Assembly: GCF_020166345.1 (NCBI RefSeq)
Contig: NZ_JAIUJS010000001.1
Location: forward strand, 620,001-684,000
DNA from: Winogradskyella vincentii
Lineage (GTDB): Bacteria; Bacteroidota; Bacteroidia; Flavobacteriales; Flavobacteriaceae
Length of the DNA: 64,000 nt
Direction of reading: 5' to 3'
Of the stretch, positions 42,415 through 51,748 are shown piece after piece. The translations under genes and the position numbers were made by a program. The notes below the pieces were generated by a model that was not told the DNA's origin, did no database searches, and worked only from the letters and a program-made list of their open reading frames with translations. How positions within the stretch are numbered: the stretch's first letter is position 1; each line of letters begins with the position of its first letter.

Positions 42415-43095
42415 TTAATCTGCAATTGCCATTGTAACAAGACTTAACTTAATATTATCAATTTTTAACAAAACAGAAGCACAGGATTCAATTGTTGCGC
42501 CAGTTGTAATAATATCATCTACGATCAAAATATGCTTACCTTCTAATGAAGTTTTCTCTGAAATATCAAATAAAGTATTATCTGTATCAATTCGTTTCAA
42601 TCTGTCCTTAAATACTTGCGTTTTAGTAGATTTGGCTTTAATCAATACCGTGTCGTTATAGTCAGCTTGTAATGCTTTGGCAATTTCAATTCCGAATTTA
42701 GACACTTGATTGAATCCTCTTTTTCGGAGTTTTGTTTTATACAAAGGTACTGGTACAACAACATCTATATTATTATAGGCGCTTATAGTACTTAACTCCG
42801 CTCCAAGCCATTTACCAAAGAATTCACTAATATTTTCATGGCCTCGATACTTGAGATTGTGCAATAGTTGTTGTACAATTCCCTTCTTGGAAAAATGCAA
42901 TAGAGATGTCGCATTTTCTAGTTTCACTCTGCCATATAGGGTTTTTTTTACGACCTCTGAATCTTCATGATGAAAATTAGTGACAGGTAATTGATGCCTA
43001 CAAGAAATACAAATTACGGATTCCTTGTCTTTTAAAACATTATTGCATGCTTCACAGACTTGCGGAAAGAACAAGTTCAACAAATTTTTTACCAC
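42415..43095 (-). CDS. ComF family phosphoribosyltransferase-like protein
   Basis: 226 residues. An N-terminal zinc finger (CEACNNVLKDKESVICISCRHQ) is followed by a phosphoribosyltransferase fold with the PRPP loop HILIVDDIITTGATIESC. In transformable bacteria ComFC works with the ComFA helicase in DNA uptake. comFA is not adjacent, and many non-competent Bacteroidetes carry ComF, so the role here is uncertain. It is divergent from the coiled-coil gene. Confidence 0.9.
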   Translation of the reverse strand: MVKNLLNLFFPQVCEACNNVLKDKESVICISCRHQLPVTNFHHEDSEVVKKTLYGRVKLENATSLLHFSKKGIVQQLLHNLKYRGHENISEFFGKWLGAELSTISAYNNIDVVVPVPLYKTKLRKRGFNQVSKFGIEIAKALQADYNDTVLIKAKSTKTQVFKDRLKRIDTDNTLFDISEKTSLEGKHILIVDDIITTGATIESCASVLLKIDNIKLSLVTMAIAD

Positions 43096-43160
43096 TTAAT
43101 CGAATAAAATAAATTGGTCATTTAATTAGCTCTAATTTTGGCTCAAATTAGCAATTAATT

Positions 43161-44045
43161 ATGATAGTTAACCCTCAATTATTTAACTACAGATTAATTA
43201 TAGGTTCTTTATTAGTCGTTTTAACAGCTTTAGGTATTTATAGCTTTACAAATTATAAATCCATTAAATCCTACGAAGAATTCCTAAAGCAGGAAAAGTT
43301 TTTGATAGAACAAGAACTAACAGAAATGTTAGAAAGTTATGACGAACTAAGCCAAGATTATGATCTTATGGCTTCTCAGCTCCAAGAAGCAAAATTAGAA
43401 ACTAAGAACGCCTTAGATTCATTAAGATTATTAAAAAGTGATTTATCGATTATCACTAAGTTTAAGGAGCAACTTATAATTCTAAAATCTAAAAGCAAGG
43501 TACTTCTAAATACCATTGATTCTTTGAATATTGCAAATAAGCAACTTCTAAAGGAAAATCAAGACGCACTCAATACCATTGAGAAAAAGAGTTTTACAAT
43601 CAATGATCTTGCCACTAAAAACAATCTACTAAGTAAAGCCATTGATAATGCTGCAATACTTAAAGCAAGTGATGTTAAGGCAAAATCTTATAAATTAAGT
43701 GGTTCCAAAAAGAGATTTACAACCAAAGCAAGACGTGCAAATGCTATAGATGTTTGTGTGTTGGTGGCAGAAAACCCATTAACTGAAAATGGGCGTAAGG
43801 ATATTTTTATCCAGATTGTTAGCCCAGATGGTAATATAGTTGCAGATAAAGGAGAAGTTGTATTTGGAGAATTTTCTTTAATCTATAGCAAGAAAGAAGT
43901 TATAACCTACAATAATGAAAATCTAGAAATTTGCACAGCCATTATTGCAGATGAAGATGATAAACCTTTCCAAAAAGGAGACTATTTAATCAATGTTTTT
44001 CACAAAAACATGAAACTTGGAAGTACTACTGTAAATTTAAAGTAA
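43161..44045 (+). CDS. Membrane-anchored coiled-coil protein
   Basis: 294 residues: one N-terminal membrane helix (about 10-30), a long coiled coil (about 36-155, rich in Leu, Glu, Lys) and a C-terminal beta domain of about 100 residues with NAIDVCVLVAENPLTENGRKDIFIQI and GDYLINVFHKNMKLGSTTVNLK. It is often annotated by similarity as a chromosome-partitioning-like protein, which I do not consider supported. It lies between comF and glyS, as in relatives. TAATTTTG (43133-43140) gives a 20-nt leader. The function is unknown. Confidence 0.75.
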   Translation: MIVNPQLFNYRLIIGSLLVVLTALGIYSFTNYKSIKSYEEFLKQEKFLIEQELTEMLESYDELSQDYDLMASQLQEAKLETKNALDSLRLLKSDLSIITKFKEQLIILKSKSKVLLNTIDSLNIANKQLLKENQDALNTIEKKSFTINDLATKNNLLSKAIDNAAILKASDVKAKSYKLSGSKKRFTTKARRANAIDVCVLVAENPLTENGRKDIFIQIVSPDGNIVADKGEVVFGEFSLIYSKKEVITYNNENLEICTAIIADEDDKPFQKGDYLINVFHKNMKLGSTTVNLK

Positions 44046-44066
44046 ATTCAATAACATAATTTTTTT

Positions 44067-44104
44067 AAAACCGGTCTATTAATTAGAGCGGTTTTTTATT
44101 TTTG
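44067..44104 (+). terminator. Terminator hairpin overlapping the glyS -7 box
   Basis: AACCGGTCTA TTAAT TAGAGCGGTT with one mismatch and a T-run, then TATTTTTG (44097-44104). The hairpin ends the coiled-coil gene; the -7 box begins inside its T-run and ends 4 nt before the glyS ATG. Confidence 0.6.
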
Positions 44105-44108
44105 TGCC

Positions 44109-45647
44109 ATGGCAAACGACGATAAATTCAAAAAGGTAATCTCTCATGCAAAAGAGTATGGTTACGTATTTCAGAGTAGCGAGATTTATGATGGCCTAAG
44201 TGCTGTTTATGACTATGCACAAAATGGTGCTGAATTAAAAAATAACATTCGTAACTATTGGTGGAAGGCGATGGTACAAATGCACGAAAATATTGTTGGT
44301 ATAGATGCTGCAATATTTATGCATCCCACCACTTGGAAAGCATCAGGACACGTAGATGCGTTCAATGATCCACTTATTGACAACAAAGATTCGAAAAAAC
44401 GCTATAGAGCAGATGTTCTAGTAGAAGATTACTGCGCTAAAATAGAAGCTAAGATTAATAAGGAAGTTGCCAAGGCAGCAAAGAGATTTGGTGATGCTTT
44501 TAATAAAGAAGAATTTGTTTCTACAAATGGCCGTGTCTTAGGTTATCAAGAAAAAATAGATTCTACGCTTAAACGTCTAGGCAAGTCATTAGAAAATGAA
44601 GATTTAGCAGATGTAAAGGCACTTATTGAAGAACTCGAAATAGCAGACCCGTTGTCTGGAAGTCGTAATTGGACTGACGTAAAACAATTTAACTTAATGT
44701 TCGGTACCAAATTAGGTGCATCTGCAGATTCTGCTATGGATTTATACCTAAGACCAGAAACTGCTCAAGGTATTTTTGTCAATTTCTTAAATGTGCAAAA
44801 AACAGGTAGGATGAAAATACCATTTGGTATTGCACAAACAGGTAAAGCTTTTAGAAATGAGATTGTTGCAAGACAATTTATTTTTAGAATGCGCGAGTTT
44901 GAACAAATGGAAATGCAATTTTTCATTAAACCAGGCACACAGAAGGAATGGTTTGAATATTGGAAAGAACATCGCTTAAAATGGCATAAGTCATTGGGTA
45001 TGGGAGATGACAATTATCGCTTCCATGATCATGAAAAATTAGCCCACTATGCTGATGCTGCAACGGATATTGAGTTTAACTTCCCATTCGGGTTTAAAGA
45101 ATTAGAAGGCATACATTCTCGTACAGACTTTGATTTAAGCCAACACGAAGAATATTCTGGTAAAAAACTACAATATTTTGATCACGAGGACAATGCAAGC
45201 TACACTCCATATGTGTTAGAAACATCTATAGGTTTAGACCGTATGTTCCTTGCCGTATTCTCTAATTCGCTTCAAGAAGAAGAATTAGATAATGGTACAA
45301 CTCGTACAGTGTTGAAATTACCAGCAGTATTAGCACCAACCAAGGCTGCTATCCTTCCATTAGTAAAAAAGGATGGTTTGCCAGACATCGCCAAGCAAAT
45401 TGTTGAGGATCTTAAGTGGGATTTTAATGTGGTTTACGATGAAAAAGATGCCGTTGGTAGACGTTACAGAAGACAAGATGCCGTTGGTACACCTTATTGT
45501 ATTACTGTAGATCATGACACTTTAGAAGACAATACCGTAACTATACGTCATAGAGACACAATGGAGCAAAAAAGAGTGAAAATTGACGAGCTCAGAAGCA
45601 TTATTAAAAAAGAAGTTGATGTTAGAGAGTGGTTAATGAAAATGTAA
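44109..45647 (+). CDS. glyS: Glycine--tRNA ligase (alpha2 type)
   Basis: Charges tRNA-Gly. The 512-residue single-chain protein is the alpha2 (eukaryote/archaea-like) form, not the alpha2beta2 form of E. coli. Class II motif 1/2 segments include LRPETAQGIFVNF and FRMREFEQMEMQFF, and motif 3 is YVLETSIGLDRMFLAV. The C-terminal anticodon-binding domain follows (APTKAAILPLVKKDGLPD). The ATG at 44109 lies 4 nt after a consensus -7 box. A strong terminator follows. The call is firm. Confidence 0.96.
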   Translation: MANDDKFKKVISHAKEYGYVFQSSEIYDGLSAVYDYAQNGAELKNNIRNYWWKAMVQMHENIVGIDAAIFMHPTTWKASGHVDAFNDPLIDNKDSKKRYRADVLVEDYCAKIEAKINKEVAKAAKRFGDAFNKEEFVSTNGRVLGYQEKIDSTLKRLGKSLENEDLADVKALIEELEIADPLSGSRNWTDVKQFNLMFGTKLGASADSAMDLYLRPETAQGIFVNFLNVQKTGRMKIPFGIAQTGKAFRNEIVARQFIFRMREFEQMEMQFFIKPGTQKEWFEYWKEHRLKWHKSLGMGDDNYRFHDHEKLAHYADAATDIEFNFPFGFKELEGIHSRTDFDLSQHEEYSGKKLQYFDHEDNASYTPYVLETSIGLDRMFLAVFSNSLQEEELDNGTTRTVLKLPAVLAPTKAAILPLVKKDGLPDIAKQIVEDLKWDFNVVYDEKDAVGRRYRRQDAVGTPYCITVDHDTLEDNTVTIRHRDTMEQKRVKIDELRSIIKKEVDVREWLMKM

Positions 45648-45665
45648 TAGGCTAGAGTAAAATTA

Positions 45666-45698
45666 AAAACCCCAAACAAATTGTTTGGGGTTTTTTTA
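45666..45698 (+). terminator. Terminator of glyS
   Basis: ACCCCAAACAA-ATTG-TTTGGGGTTTTTTT hairpin shortly after the glyS stop, with A- and T-runs; usable from both sides. Confidence 0.88.
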
Positions 45699-45713
45699 TT
45701 GAGCGTTTTTTAG

Positions 45714-46298
45714 TTAAAACCTATAGCCAAAATTAACAGAGAATCTCACTTCAATATTGTCTAGGTAGTCATCATCAAAATTTCCTAAATTCCGTGCAAT
45801 ATCACCATTGAGCATTAAGGTTATTTTATTGTTAAATACCCATTTATGCCCAATGCCAAATCCAGCAGAGGCGCCGCCAATATCATACGTATATTCTTCG
45901 TTAACATCTGTTTCTGTAGCTATGTCGTAGTAATAATAATCATCTACTGTAATTTCTCCAGTTCTAAATTTCAATTGCGGGTAGAAGAAAAAGCCGTGAT
46001 GATCTTTTTCCTTAGAAAAGTAAATTAAAAAAGCAGCCTCCAGGGAAAATGCTGAGTTATCTTCAATATAGCCAGCATCGTAATATCCATAGGTATCAAA
46101 AAAATTAGCACCTATCAATAGGGATTGATTATTATCGAAAAGGCGTTCGTAATTTACTCCTAGAGTACCAGCTACAACTAAGTCTAACAGATTAACTGAT
46201 ATCTCATTCTTTGCTAAAGTATTAGAATTTTTATCCTCCTGTGCATTAGTATTTAATATTAGTAGGAAGAACAAAACGGTTGAAAGTAGTTTTTTCAT
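45714..46298 (-). CDS. Outer-membrane beta-barrel protein of unknown function
   Basis: 194 residues with a signal peptide (MKKLLSTVLFFLLILNTNAQ), then amphipathic beta strands ending in the C-terminal aromatic SVNFGYRF typical of outer-membrane barrels. Its length fits an 8-stranded barrel; the pattern ISVNLLDLVVAGTLGVNYERLF resembles DUF3575-type proteins. It has Asp/Glu-rich loops. It lies between the glyS terminator and the large barrel gene on the same strand. No function is proposed. Confidence 0.72.
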   Translation of the reverse strand: MKKLLSTVLFFLLILNTNAQEDKNSNTLAKNEISVNLLDLVVAGTLGVNYERLFDNNQSLLIGANFFDTYGYYDAGYIEDNSAFSLEAAFLIYFSKEKDHHGFFFYPQLKFRTGEITVDDYYYYDIATETDVNEEYTYDIGGASAGFGIGHKWVFNNKITLMLNGDIARNLGNFDDDYLDNIEVRFSVNFGYRF

Positions 46299-46373
46299 TA
46301 TATGATTAATTTAGATTTTCTTTACATATAGACGGCAAACTAGTCAAATGGTTGCGTAAGAAATTACTTTATT

Positions 46374-49300
46374 TTAGAAATATGCTTTTAGTTGCACAGT
46401 ACCAGTATGAATAGTTTTAGATGTTTCGGTTTTTCTGCCAAAATATGAGAGGTTTAAATCTAAAAACTTTGTTAGCTTCTTTTGAGCAAGCAAGTTCCAA
46501 GTGAAGTTTTTTCCAGGTTGAAGTCCTTCTAACATTTGGTAGGCGACTGGAGTGTTGGAGTTTCCTTCAAAATCGTTTTGAAAAAAGTTAAATTCTCCTG
46601 TGAGGGCAATTTTCTGAGTGTTATTATAGGTAAATGAAAGTCCATAATTGCTTTGAGCTAAAGATTCTAAACTACCTATTGTGTTAGATTTGGAGGTATA
46701 TTGATAAAATACATCAAACTGTGCATTTTCATTAAATAAATAAGAGAGCTTTGGCTGAAATCGTTCCTCATCTATATTAAAATTTCTATTTGCGAAATTT
46801 TCACTTAAGCTTTCTTCAGTACCAAAACTACCTTGAGCATTAATAAGCCAGTTAGTAGCAAATTTATGATTAAAGTTTAATTGATGGTTAGTCAATTTAT
46901 TTTCCTGAAAACCGATAGATAACAGATTACGACTTGTATTTGTTAAGAAAGTATATGAAGTTGTGTAGTGCTGTTTACCTCTATTGTAAAACAGTACATT
47001 TCTTATACTGTTATTCAAAGCCAATTCATTTTCTTCATCCTCATTAAAAGGGTTTAGATTAAAGTTATTACCATCTCGCCTAACTTTTCTATCAATAAGA
47101 AAAGACGTTTGATTATAGAAATGTGAAAAGAACTTATCCCATTTATCCTTTGATGAACTTAACTGTTGAAAATTAAATGTAATTGTTTGGCTGAGTCTAT
47201 TTTGGTGGGTTCTAACAAAAACCTGATTTGGCAGCAAAACCCTAATGTAATTACCTTGATCCTGAAATTGAGCAAGTTCAAATTCATTCAACTCTTGAAT
47301 TCCATTTTCGTTATAATCTATCCAAGTATATGCGCCTTGGCCTGCTTCTACCTCAACATATGTAAAATCTTGTTGTGGCAAGGTACCAGAGTTAGTTTCA
47401 AAATTTGTGTTCCAAATAACTATATTATTAAACAGTTTTTGATTAAAGTTTAAACGACTGTTTAAACTTTGCTCATTTTGTGAATCTGCAACATCAGCCT
47501 TTAAATCTCTATAATTAACAAACAACTGCAAATTGGTTGCTTTGTTCTGAATTAATCTAGATTTTAAATAATAGGTATTTGATCGATTAACACGTTGAAC
47601 CAAATTATTTCTTACACTATCGTTTACACGATTAATATAGCCCAGTTCTACAAAGACTTTAGTACTATCACCAATACCCACAAAAGCTTCATACGAGTTA
47701 AATTTCTGACTCAGAGGTGTTAATGAATCTGTTGCAATTACACGTTGTTCATTATCCTCTAGTGCTATTTTTGCACCAGCCCATTTATTCTTTTTACCAT
47801 ATACCACACGATTAAATGATCTCAAAAAGGTAGAGTTATTTATAGTGCTTTCACTATTTAGATAACTGGTATTTGAGAGAATTGAAAAATTGCCGAGTCT
47901 TAAGTTAACTAATGCATTGTGCCTGTTTCCTGTGAAATTATTAGAGTAATCCAAATACTCAAAATTATAACTTGCAACCCCTTTTTTGGAATGTGATAAT
48001 TGTAACCCAGAAGTAAACAGCAGTTGATTACCGAAATTAAAATTTCCTTGGTCATCTCTATCATCTTCCAAATTCCAATCTCTATTAAATTCAGCTCTAT
48101 ATAATCGCTGTATGGTTCTAAAATCTTTTTGAATAAAATCTGCATCAATAAGTGCAGACAAATTCCATAAGCTATCGGACTTGACAATTTTCTGGTTTAC
48201 TTTTAATTTACCCGCAAATCCATCGTTATCATTATCATCTAAGTTTGAAAATAAGTTGAGATCGTTTTTGCTTCCTGCTAATTCAACAAACACATTGGTG
48301 TTTTCGGAAGGTTTATAACTTCCATTTAATACTGCTATTTGCAATCGCTCTGGTGCAACTAATTGCACAATAGGCTCATAATTTCCTTGAGGTACTCCTG
48401 CCACAGGTGGAATATATTCAAAAATATTACTGACAGCATTATCATTACTTAGTATATAGTTACCTTGATTTTGACCAACTAAAGTAAAGCTGACACTAAA
48501 CAACTCATCATCTGGGTCATTGGAGAAAACAAAAATTTCCTCACTTCCAATAAATTCTTTTCTATATAAAATTCTATTCTCGGAATAAGATTGAGGGCTT
48601 GCAGAAGGTGCTGTCATTAAACTTCTGTTATCACCGGCATCAGCTAAAATTTGCGTTTGTTCCGTAGATAAGTTTTGTTGCAATGGTTGGTTTTTGGCAT
48701 CACTTTCTGAGTAAATAGAAACATTTAGATTAAATTTTTCCGATTTATAGCCTCCTCCTCCAAAAACTGTAAATCTACTGTAGTTGCGCTCACTAAATTG
48801 ATAATCTACCGTAATTCGCATTTCTGAAGTTATAGGAAACGTAGAATTAAAAATAATTTCACCTGCATTGTAATCTATTATATAATCTCTATTTTCTCCT
48901 CGTTCTAAGGGCACACCATTAACATAAACCGTTTCACTACCTGAAACTATTAACACAAACAACTCATTATTTGGACCTCTAAGTTTGTAAGGTCCTTGGT
49001 TTCCTTCTTGGGCGGTAAATTGGGTCGTGGTAAACTGCCCTCTTACTAATGCTCCAGAAGCAAAGACATTAGTCTTTTCACTTAAATTGGCGTTCACCAA
49101 AAGTCCTTGTACTCTTTTTGTAAAATTTGCAAAATAGCTCTGTGTATTTACAAGGTCTATATCACCAGCTCTTATGTTCCAACTATCACTAAACAATTCA
49201 ATAAATACTTGGTCAAACTCATCTAATCTCTGAGAGTAACCACTCTCTTGCAAAGGTATATTCGCATCTTGTATTGAAGCTCTTAAGGACACCTTGTCAC

Positions 49301-49799
49301 TTAGCTTTCCAGAAATCTGTAAGTCTAGTTCACTATTTAATACAGAATTCTGATTATTCCCAATTGTAACACCTCGAGATATACTACCAGAAGTAGTTAA
49401 GCCATCAAATGGTGTAAATGTGTTTTTTCTTATAGTATTTTCAAGTTGATATAACTTCTGAAGGCTAGAACTTCTGTTTACGATTATATTGTCATCTAGT
49501 TGTTTATATACTTTGGTTATAAACTCTGGGTAACGTAAATAATCCACCTCAACAGTATCGGTTGAAATTGTTTTTCTAAAGACTAATAATGATTTTACAA
49601 AATCAATATTATATGAACTAGAATCTATTATTTTCCCGTTTTCATCCCTTACAATAAATCTCGAAGGATTAATACTTACGGAATCAATTTTAATAGAGTC
49701 TTTAACTGCAATTCGTTTGGTCCTATAATTACTTTGTTCTTCTTGGGAAAAACCCAAAAAAGAATACAGTAAAACAATAAAGGCCAAAGCTCGTTTCAT
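46374..49799 (-). CDS. Very large predicted outer-membrane beta-barrel protein
   Basis: 1141 residues with a signal peptide (MKRALAFIVLLYSFLGFSQ) and a C-terminal strand pattern ending in VQLKAYF. The body is a long series of amphipathic strands with polar loops, such as SISRGVTIGNNQNSVLN near residue 138 and GEIIFNSTFPITSEMRITVDYQ near residue 300. The first 120 residues are a periplasmic beta/helical part. There is no plug or TonB box, so it is not a TonB-dependent receptor. It is shorter than SprA and without SprA hallmarks. It is probably a conserved Bacteroidetes envelope protein of unknown role. A TAATTTTG box on the minus strand is at 49851-49858. Confidence 0.72.
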   Translation of the reverse strand: MKRALAFIVLLYSFLGFSQEEQSNYRTKRIAVKDSIKIDSVSINPSRFIVRDENGKIIDSSSYNIDFVKSLLVFRKTISTDTVEVDYLRYPEFITKVYKQLDDNIIVNRSSSLQKLYQLENTIRKNTFTPFDGLTTSGSISRGVTIGNNQNSVLNSELDLQISGKLSDKVSLRASIQDANIPLQESGYSQRLDEFDQVFIELFSDSWNIRAGDIDLVNTQSYFANFTKRVQGLLVNANLSEKTNVFASGALVRGQFTTTQFTAQEGNQGPYKLRGPNNELFVLIVSGSETVYVNGVPLERGENRDYIIDYNAGEIIFNSTFPITSEMRITVDYQFSERNYSRFTVFGGGGYKSEKFNLNVSIYSESDAKNQPLQQNLSTEQTQILADAGDNRSLMTAPSASPQSYSENRILYRKEFIGSEEIFVFSNDPDDELFSVSFTLVGQNQGNYILSNDNAVSNIFEYIPPVAGVPQGNYEPIVQLVAPERLQIAVLNGSYKPSENTNVFVELAGSKNDLNLFSNLDDNDNDGFAGKLKVNQKIVKSDSLWNLSALIDADFIQKDFRTIQRLYRAEFNRDWNLEDDRDDQGNFNFGNQLLFTSGLQLSHSKKGVASYNFEYLDYSNNFTGNRHNALVNLRLGNFSILSNTSYLNSESTINNSTFLRSFNRVVYGKKNKWAGAKIALEDNEQRVIATDSLTPLSQKFNSYEAFVGIGDSTKVFVELGYINRVNDSVRNNLVQRVNRSNTYYLKSRLIQNKATNLQLFVNYRDLKADVADSQNEQSLNSRLNFNQKLFNNIVIWNTNFETNSGTLPQQDFTYVEVEAGQGAYTWIDYNENGIQELNEFELAQFQDQGNYIRVLLPNQVFVRTHQNRLSQTITFNFQQLSSSKDKWDKFFSHFYNQTSFLIDRKVRRDGNNFNLNPFNEDEENELALNNSIRNVLFYNRGKQHYTTSYTFLTNTSRNLLSIGFQENKLTNHQLNFNHKFATNWLINAQGSFGTEESLSENFANRNFNIDEERFQPKLSYLFNENAQFDVFYQYTSKSNTIGSLESLAQSNYGLSFTYNNTQKIALTGEFNFFQNDFEGNSNTPVAYQMLEGLQPGKNFTWNLLAQKKLTKFLDLNLSYFGRKTETSKTIHTGTVQLKAYF

Positions 49800-49910
49800 G
49801 TAGACTAATAACTGTTTATAACTTAAAATATTTTATTGTTAAAATAGGCGCAAAATTATAGTGTAAAAGTAGGGTATTATTTAATTTCGCTTAAACCTTA
49901 GAATTCAATT

Positions 49911-50672
49911 ATGAAAATCGCATCCTATAATGTAAATGGAATTAGAGCAGCAATAAATAAGGGGTTTATTCAGTGGCTTGAAGCTACCAACCCAGATGTA
50001 ATCTGTTTACAAGAAATTAAAGCCTTAGAAGAGCAATTAGATTTAAATCTATTCACTGAAATTGGATACGAATATAACTATTGGTTTAGTGCTCAAAAAA
50101 AGGGATATAGTGGTGTAGCATTACTTTGTAAAAAGGAACCCAACCATATAGAATTTGGTACTGGCATTGAATCAATGGATTTTGAGGGTCGTAACATCAG
50201 AGCAGATTACGACAATGTTTCAGTAATGAGTATGTATTTGCCATCAGGTACAAATAATGCACGATTAGAGCACAAATTTGAATACATGGATATGATCCAT
50301 GAATATCTAAATAAACTCCAAAAGAAACTGCCAAATTTAGTTGTTTGTGGTGATTACAATATTTGTCATGAACCAATAGATATACATAACCCAAAAATGA
50401 AAGGTGTTTCAGGATATTTACCTGAAGAACGTGAGTGGCTAGGCAATTTTATTGACAGTGGGTTTGTTGATAGTTTTAGGTTTTTGCATCCTGAAAAACA
50501 AGAATTTTCTTGGTGGAGTTATCGCGCAAATGCTAGAGCAAACAATAAAGGTTGGCGATTAGATTATGCAATGGTTAGTAAACCATTACAAGAAAATATA
50601 AAACGAAGCGTTATACTCACTGAAGCAGTTCATAGTGACCACTGCCCTATTCTTTTAGAATTGGATATATAG
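49911..50672 (+). CDS. xth: Exodeoxyribonuclease III
   Basis: A 253-residue AP endonuclease/exonuclease of the ExoIII family, acting in base-excision repair. Motifs: MKIASYNVNGIRAAI at the start, CLQEIKA with the metal Glu, VVCGDYNICHEPIDI with the catalytic Asp, YRANARANNKGWRLDY, and the final VHSDHCPI with the Asp-His pair. Length and motifs are normal. It is followed 25 nt later by the OmpA-type gene. mutY and ssb are about 5 kb away in the same region. Confidence 0.95.
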   Translation: MKIASYNVNGIRAAINKGFIQWLEATNPDVICLQEIKALEEQLDLNLFTEIGYEYNYWFSAQKKGYSGVALLCKKEPNHIEFGTGIESMDFEGRNIRADYDNVSVMSMYLPSGTNNARLEHKFEYMDMIHEYLNKLQKKLPNLVVCGDYNICHEPIDIHNPKMKGVSGYLPEEREWLGNFIDSGFVDSFRFLHPEKQEFSWWSYRANARANNKGWRLDYAMVSKPLQENIKRSVILTEAVHSDHCPILLELDI

Positions 50673-50697
50673 TATAGTAATCATTAAAACCTTAAAA

Positions 50698-51657
50698 ATG
50701 ATAAAAAGAATTTCTTTGTTGATTGTAACAGTTGGATTATTTTCTTCTTGTGTTTCAAAAAAAATCTACACAGATTTAGAAGATAAATATGCCACACTTA
50801 AAAAAGAAAATAGAAGTTTAAATGAAGAAGTAGAAAAACTGTCTAAAGAAAAAAATATTGTCCTCAATGATCTCAACACTATGGCCAAACAATACGATTT
50901 GGCAATTGAAGAATTGAATCAATTAAAATCGGAATTAGCAGCTACTAAATCAAATCTTGATAACCTTAAAGCGTCATATGAGGCATTAGAGAAAAACAGT
51001 TCTGCAGAAATAGCTAAAAATTCAAAAAAGAATAGAGAATTACTAGCAAAACTTGAAGCAAAAGAACAAGCTCTAGCAAGTGAAAGTGCAAGATTAGAAA
51101 AACTTAAAAGAGAACTTGAGAATAGATCTAAAAGAGTTGCGGAATTAGAGAATGTAATTGCGACAAAAGATGCAAGTATGAAAGCCCTAAAAGATGCGAT
51201 ATCTAAAGCCCTAACAAATTTTGAAGGCAAAGGATTAACAGTTGAACAACGTGATGGTAAAGTGTATGTTTCTATGGAGAATAAGTTGCTATTTCAATCT
51301 GGGAGTTGGTCTGTAGGATCTGAAGGCCGTAAAGCAGTACAGCAATTAGCTAATGTACTTGCTGAAAATCCAGATATAGCAATATTAATTGAAGGTCATA
51401 CAGATAATGTACCTTATAAAGGAAATGCTCAGCTAAGTGGCAATTGGGACTTGTCTACAAAACGTGCAACTGCCATTGTGAATATTCTGAGAGAAAACAC
51501 ATCTATTAATCCTGAGAATTTAACTGCAGCTGGTCGCGGTGAATATGCACCTATTGCCTCAAATGACACGACTGAAGGTAGAGCAAAAAACAGAAGAATT
51601 GAGGTGATTTTAACGCCTAAGTTAGATGAAATTTCAAAATTGCTTAACGATATCTAA
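50698..51657 (+). CDS. OmpA family lipoprotein with coiled coil
   Basis: 319 residues: a lipoprotein signal peptide with the Cys at residue 18 (FSSC), a coiled coil from about 25 to 170 (KYATLKKENRSLNEEVEKLS and further heptads), and a C-terminal OmpA domain (about 190-310) with IEGHTDNVPYKGNAQ, WDLSTKRATAIVNIL and AAGRGEYAPIASN. The domain binds peptidoglycan, so the protein probably links the outer membrane to the wall. It has no barrel. A hairpin terminator follows at 51683-51720. Confidence 0.9.
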   Translation: MIKRISLLIVTVGLFSSCVSKKIYTDLEDKYATLKKENRSLNEEVEKLSKEKNIVLNDLNTMAKQYDLAIEELNQLKSELAATKSNLDNLKASYEALEKNSSAEIAKNSKKNRELLAKLEAKEQALASESARLEKLKRELENRSKRVAELENVIATKDASMKALKDAISKALTNFEGKGLTVEQRDGKVYVSMENKLLFQSGSWSVGSEGRKAVQQLANVLAENPDIAILIEGHTDNVPYKGNAQLSGNWDLSTKRATAIVNILRENTSINPENLTAAGRGEYAPIASNDTTEGRAKNRRIEVILTPKLDEISKLLNDI

Positions 51658-51682
51658 AAGCAAAACTTAACATAGATTTAGA

Positions 51683-51722
51683 CCTTTCATGTTGTATTGA
51701 CTTGAAAGGTCTTCTTATTTTT
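51683..51722 (+). terminator. Terminator of the OmpA-type gene
   Basis: GACCTTTCA ... TGAAAGGTC stem with a 13-nt loop and a following T-rich run. Confidence 0.65.
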
Positions 51723-51748
51723 ACAAGAAATTACTGATTAATAGAAAG

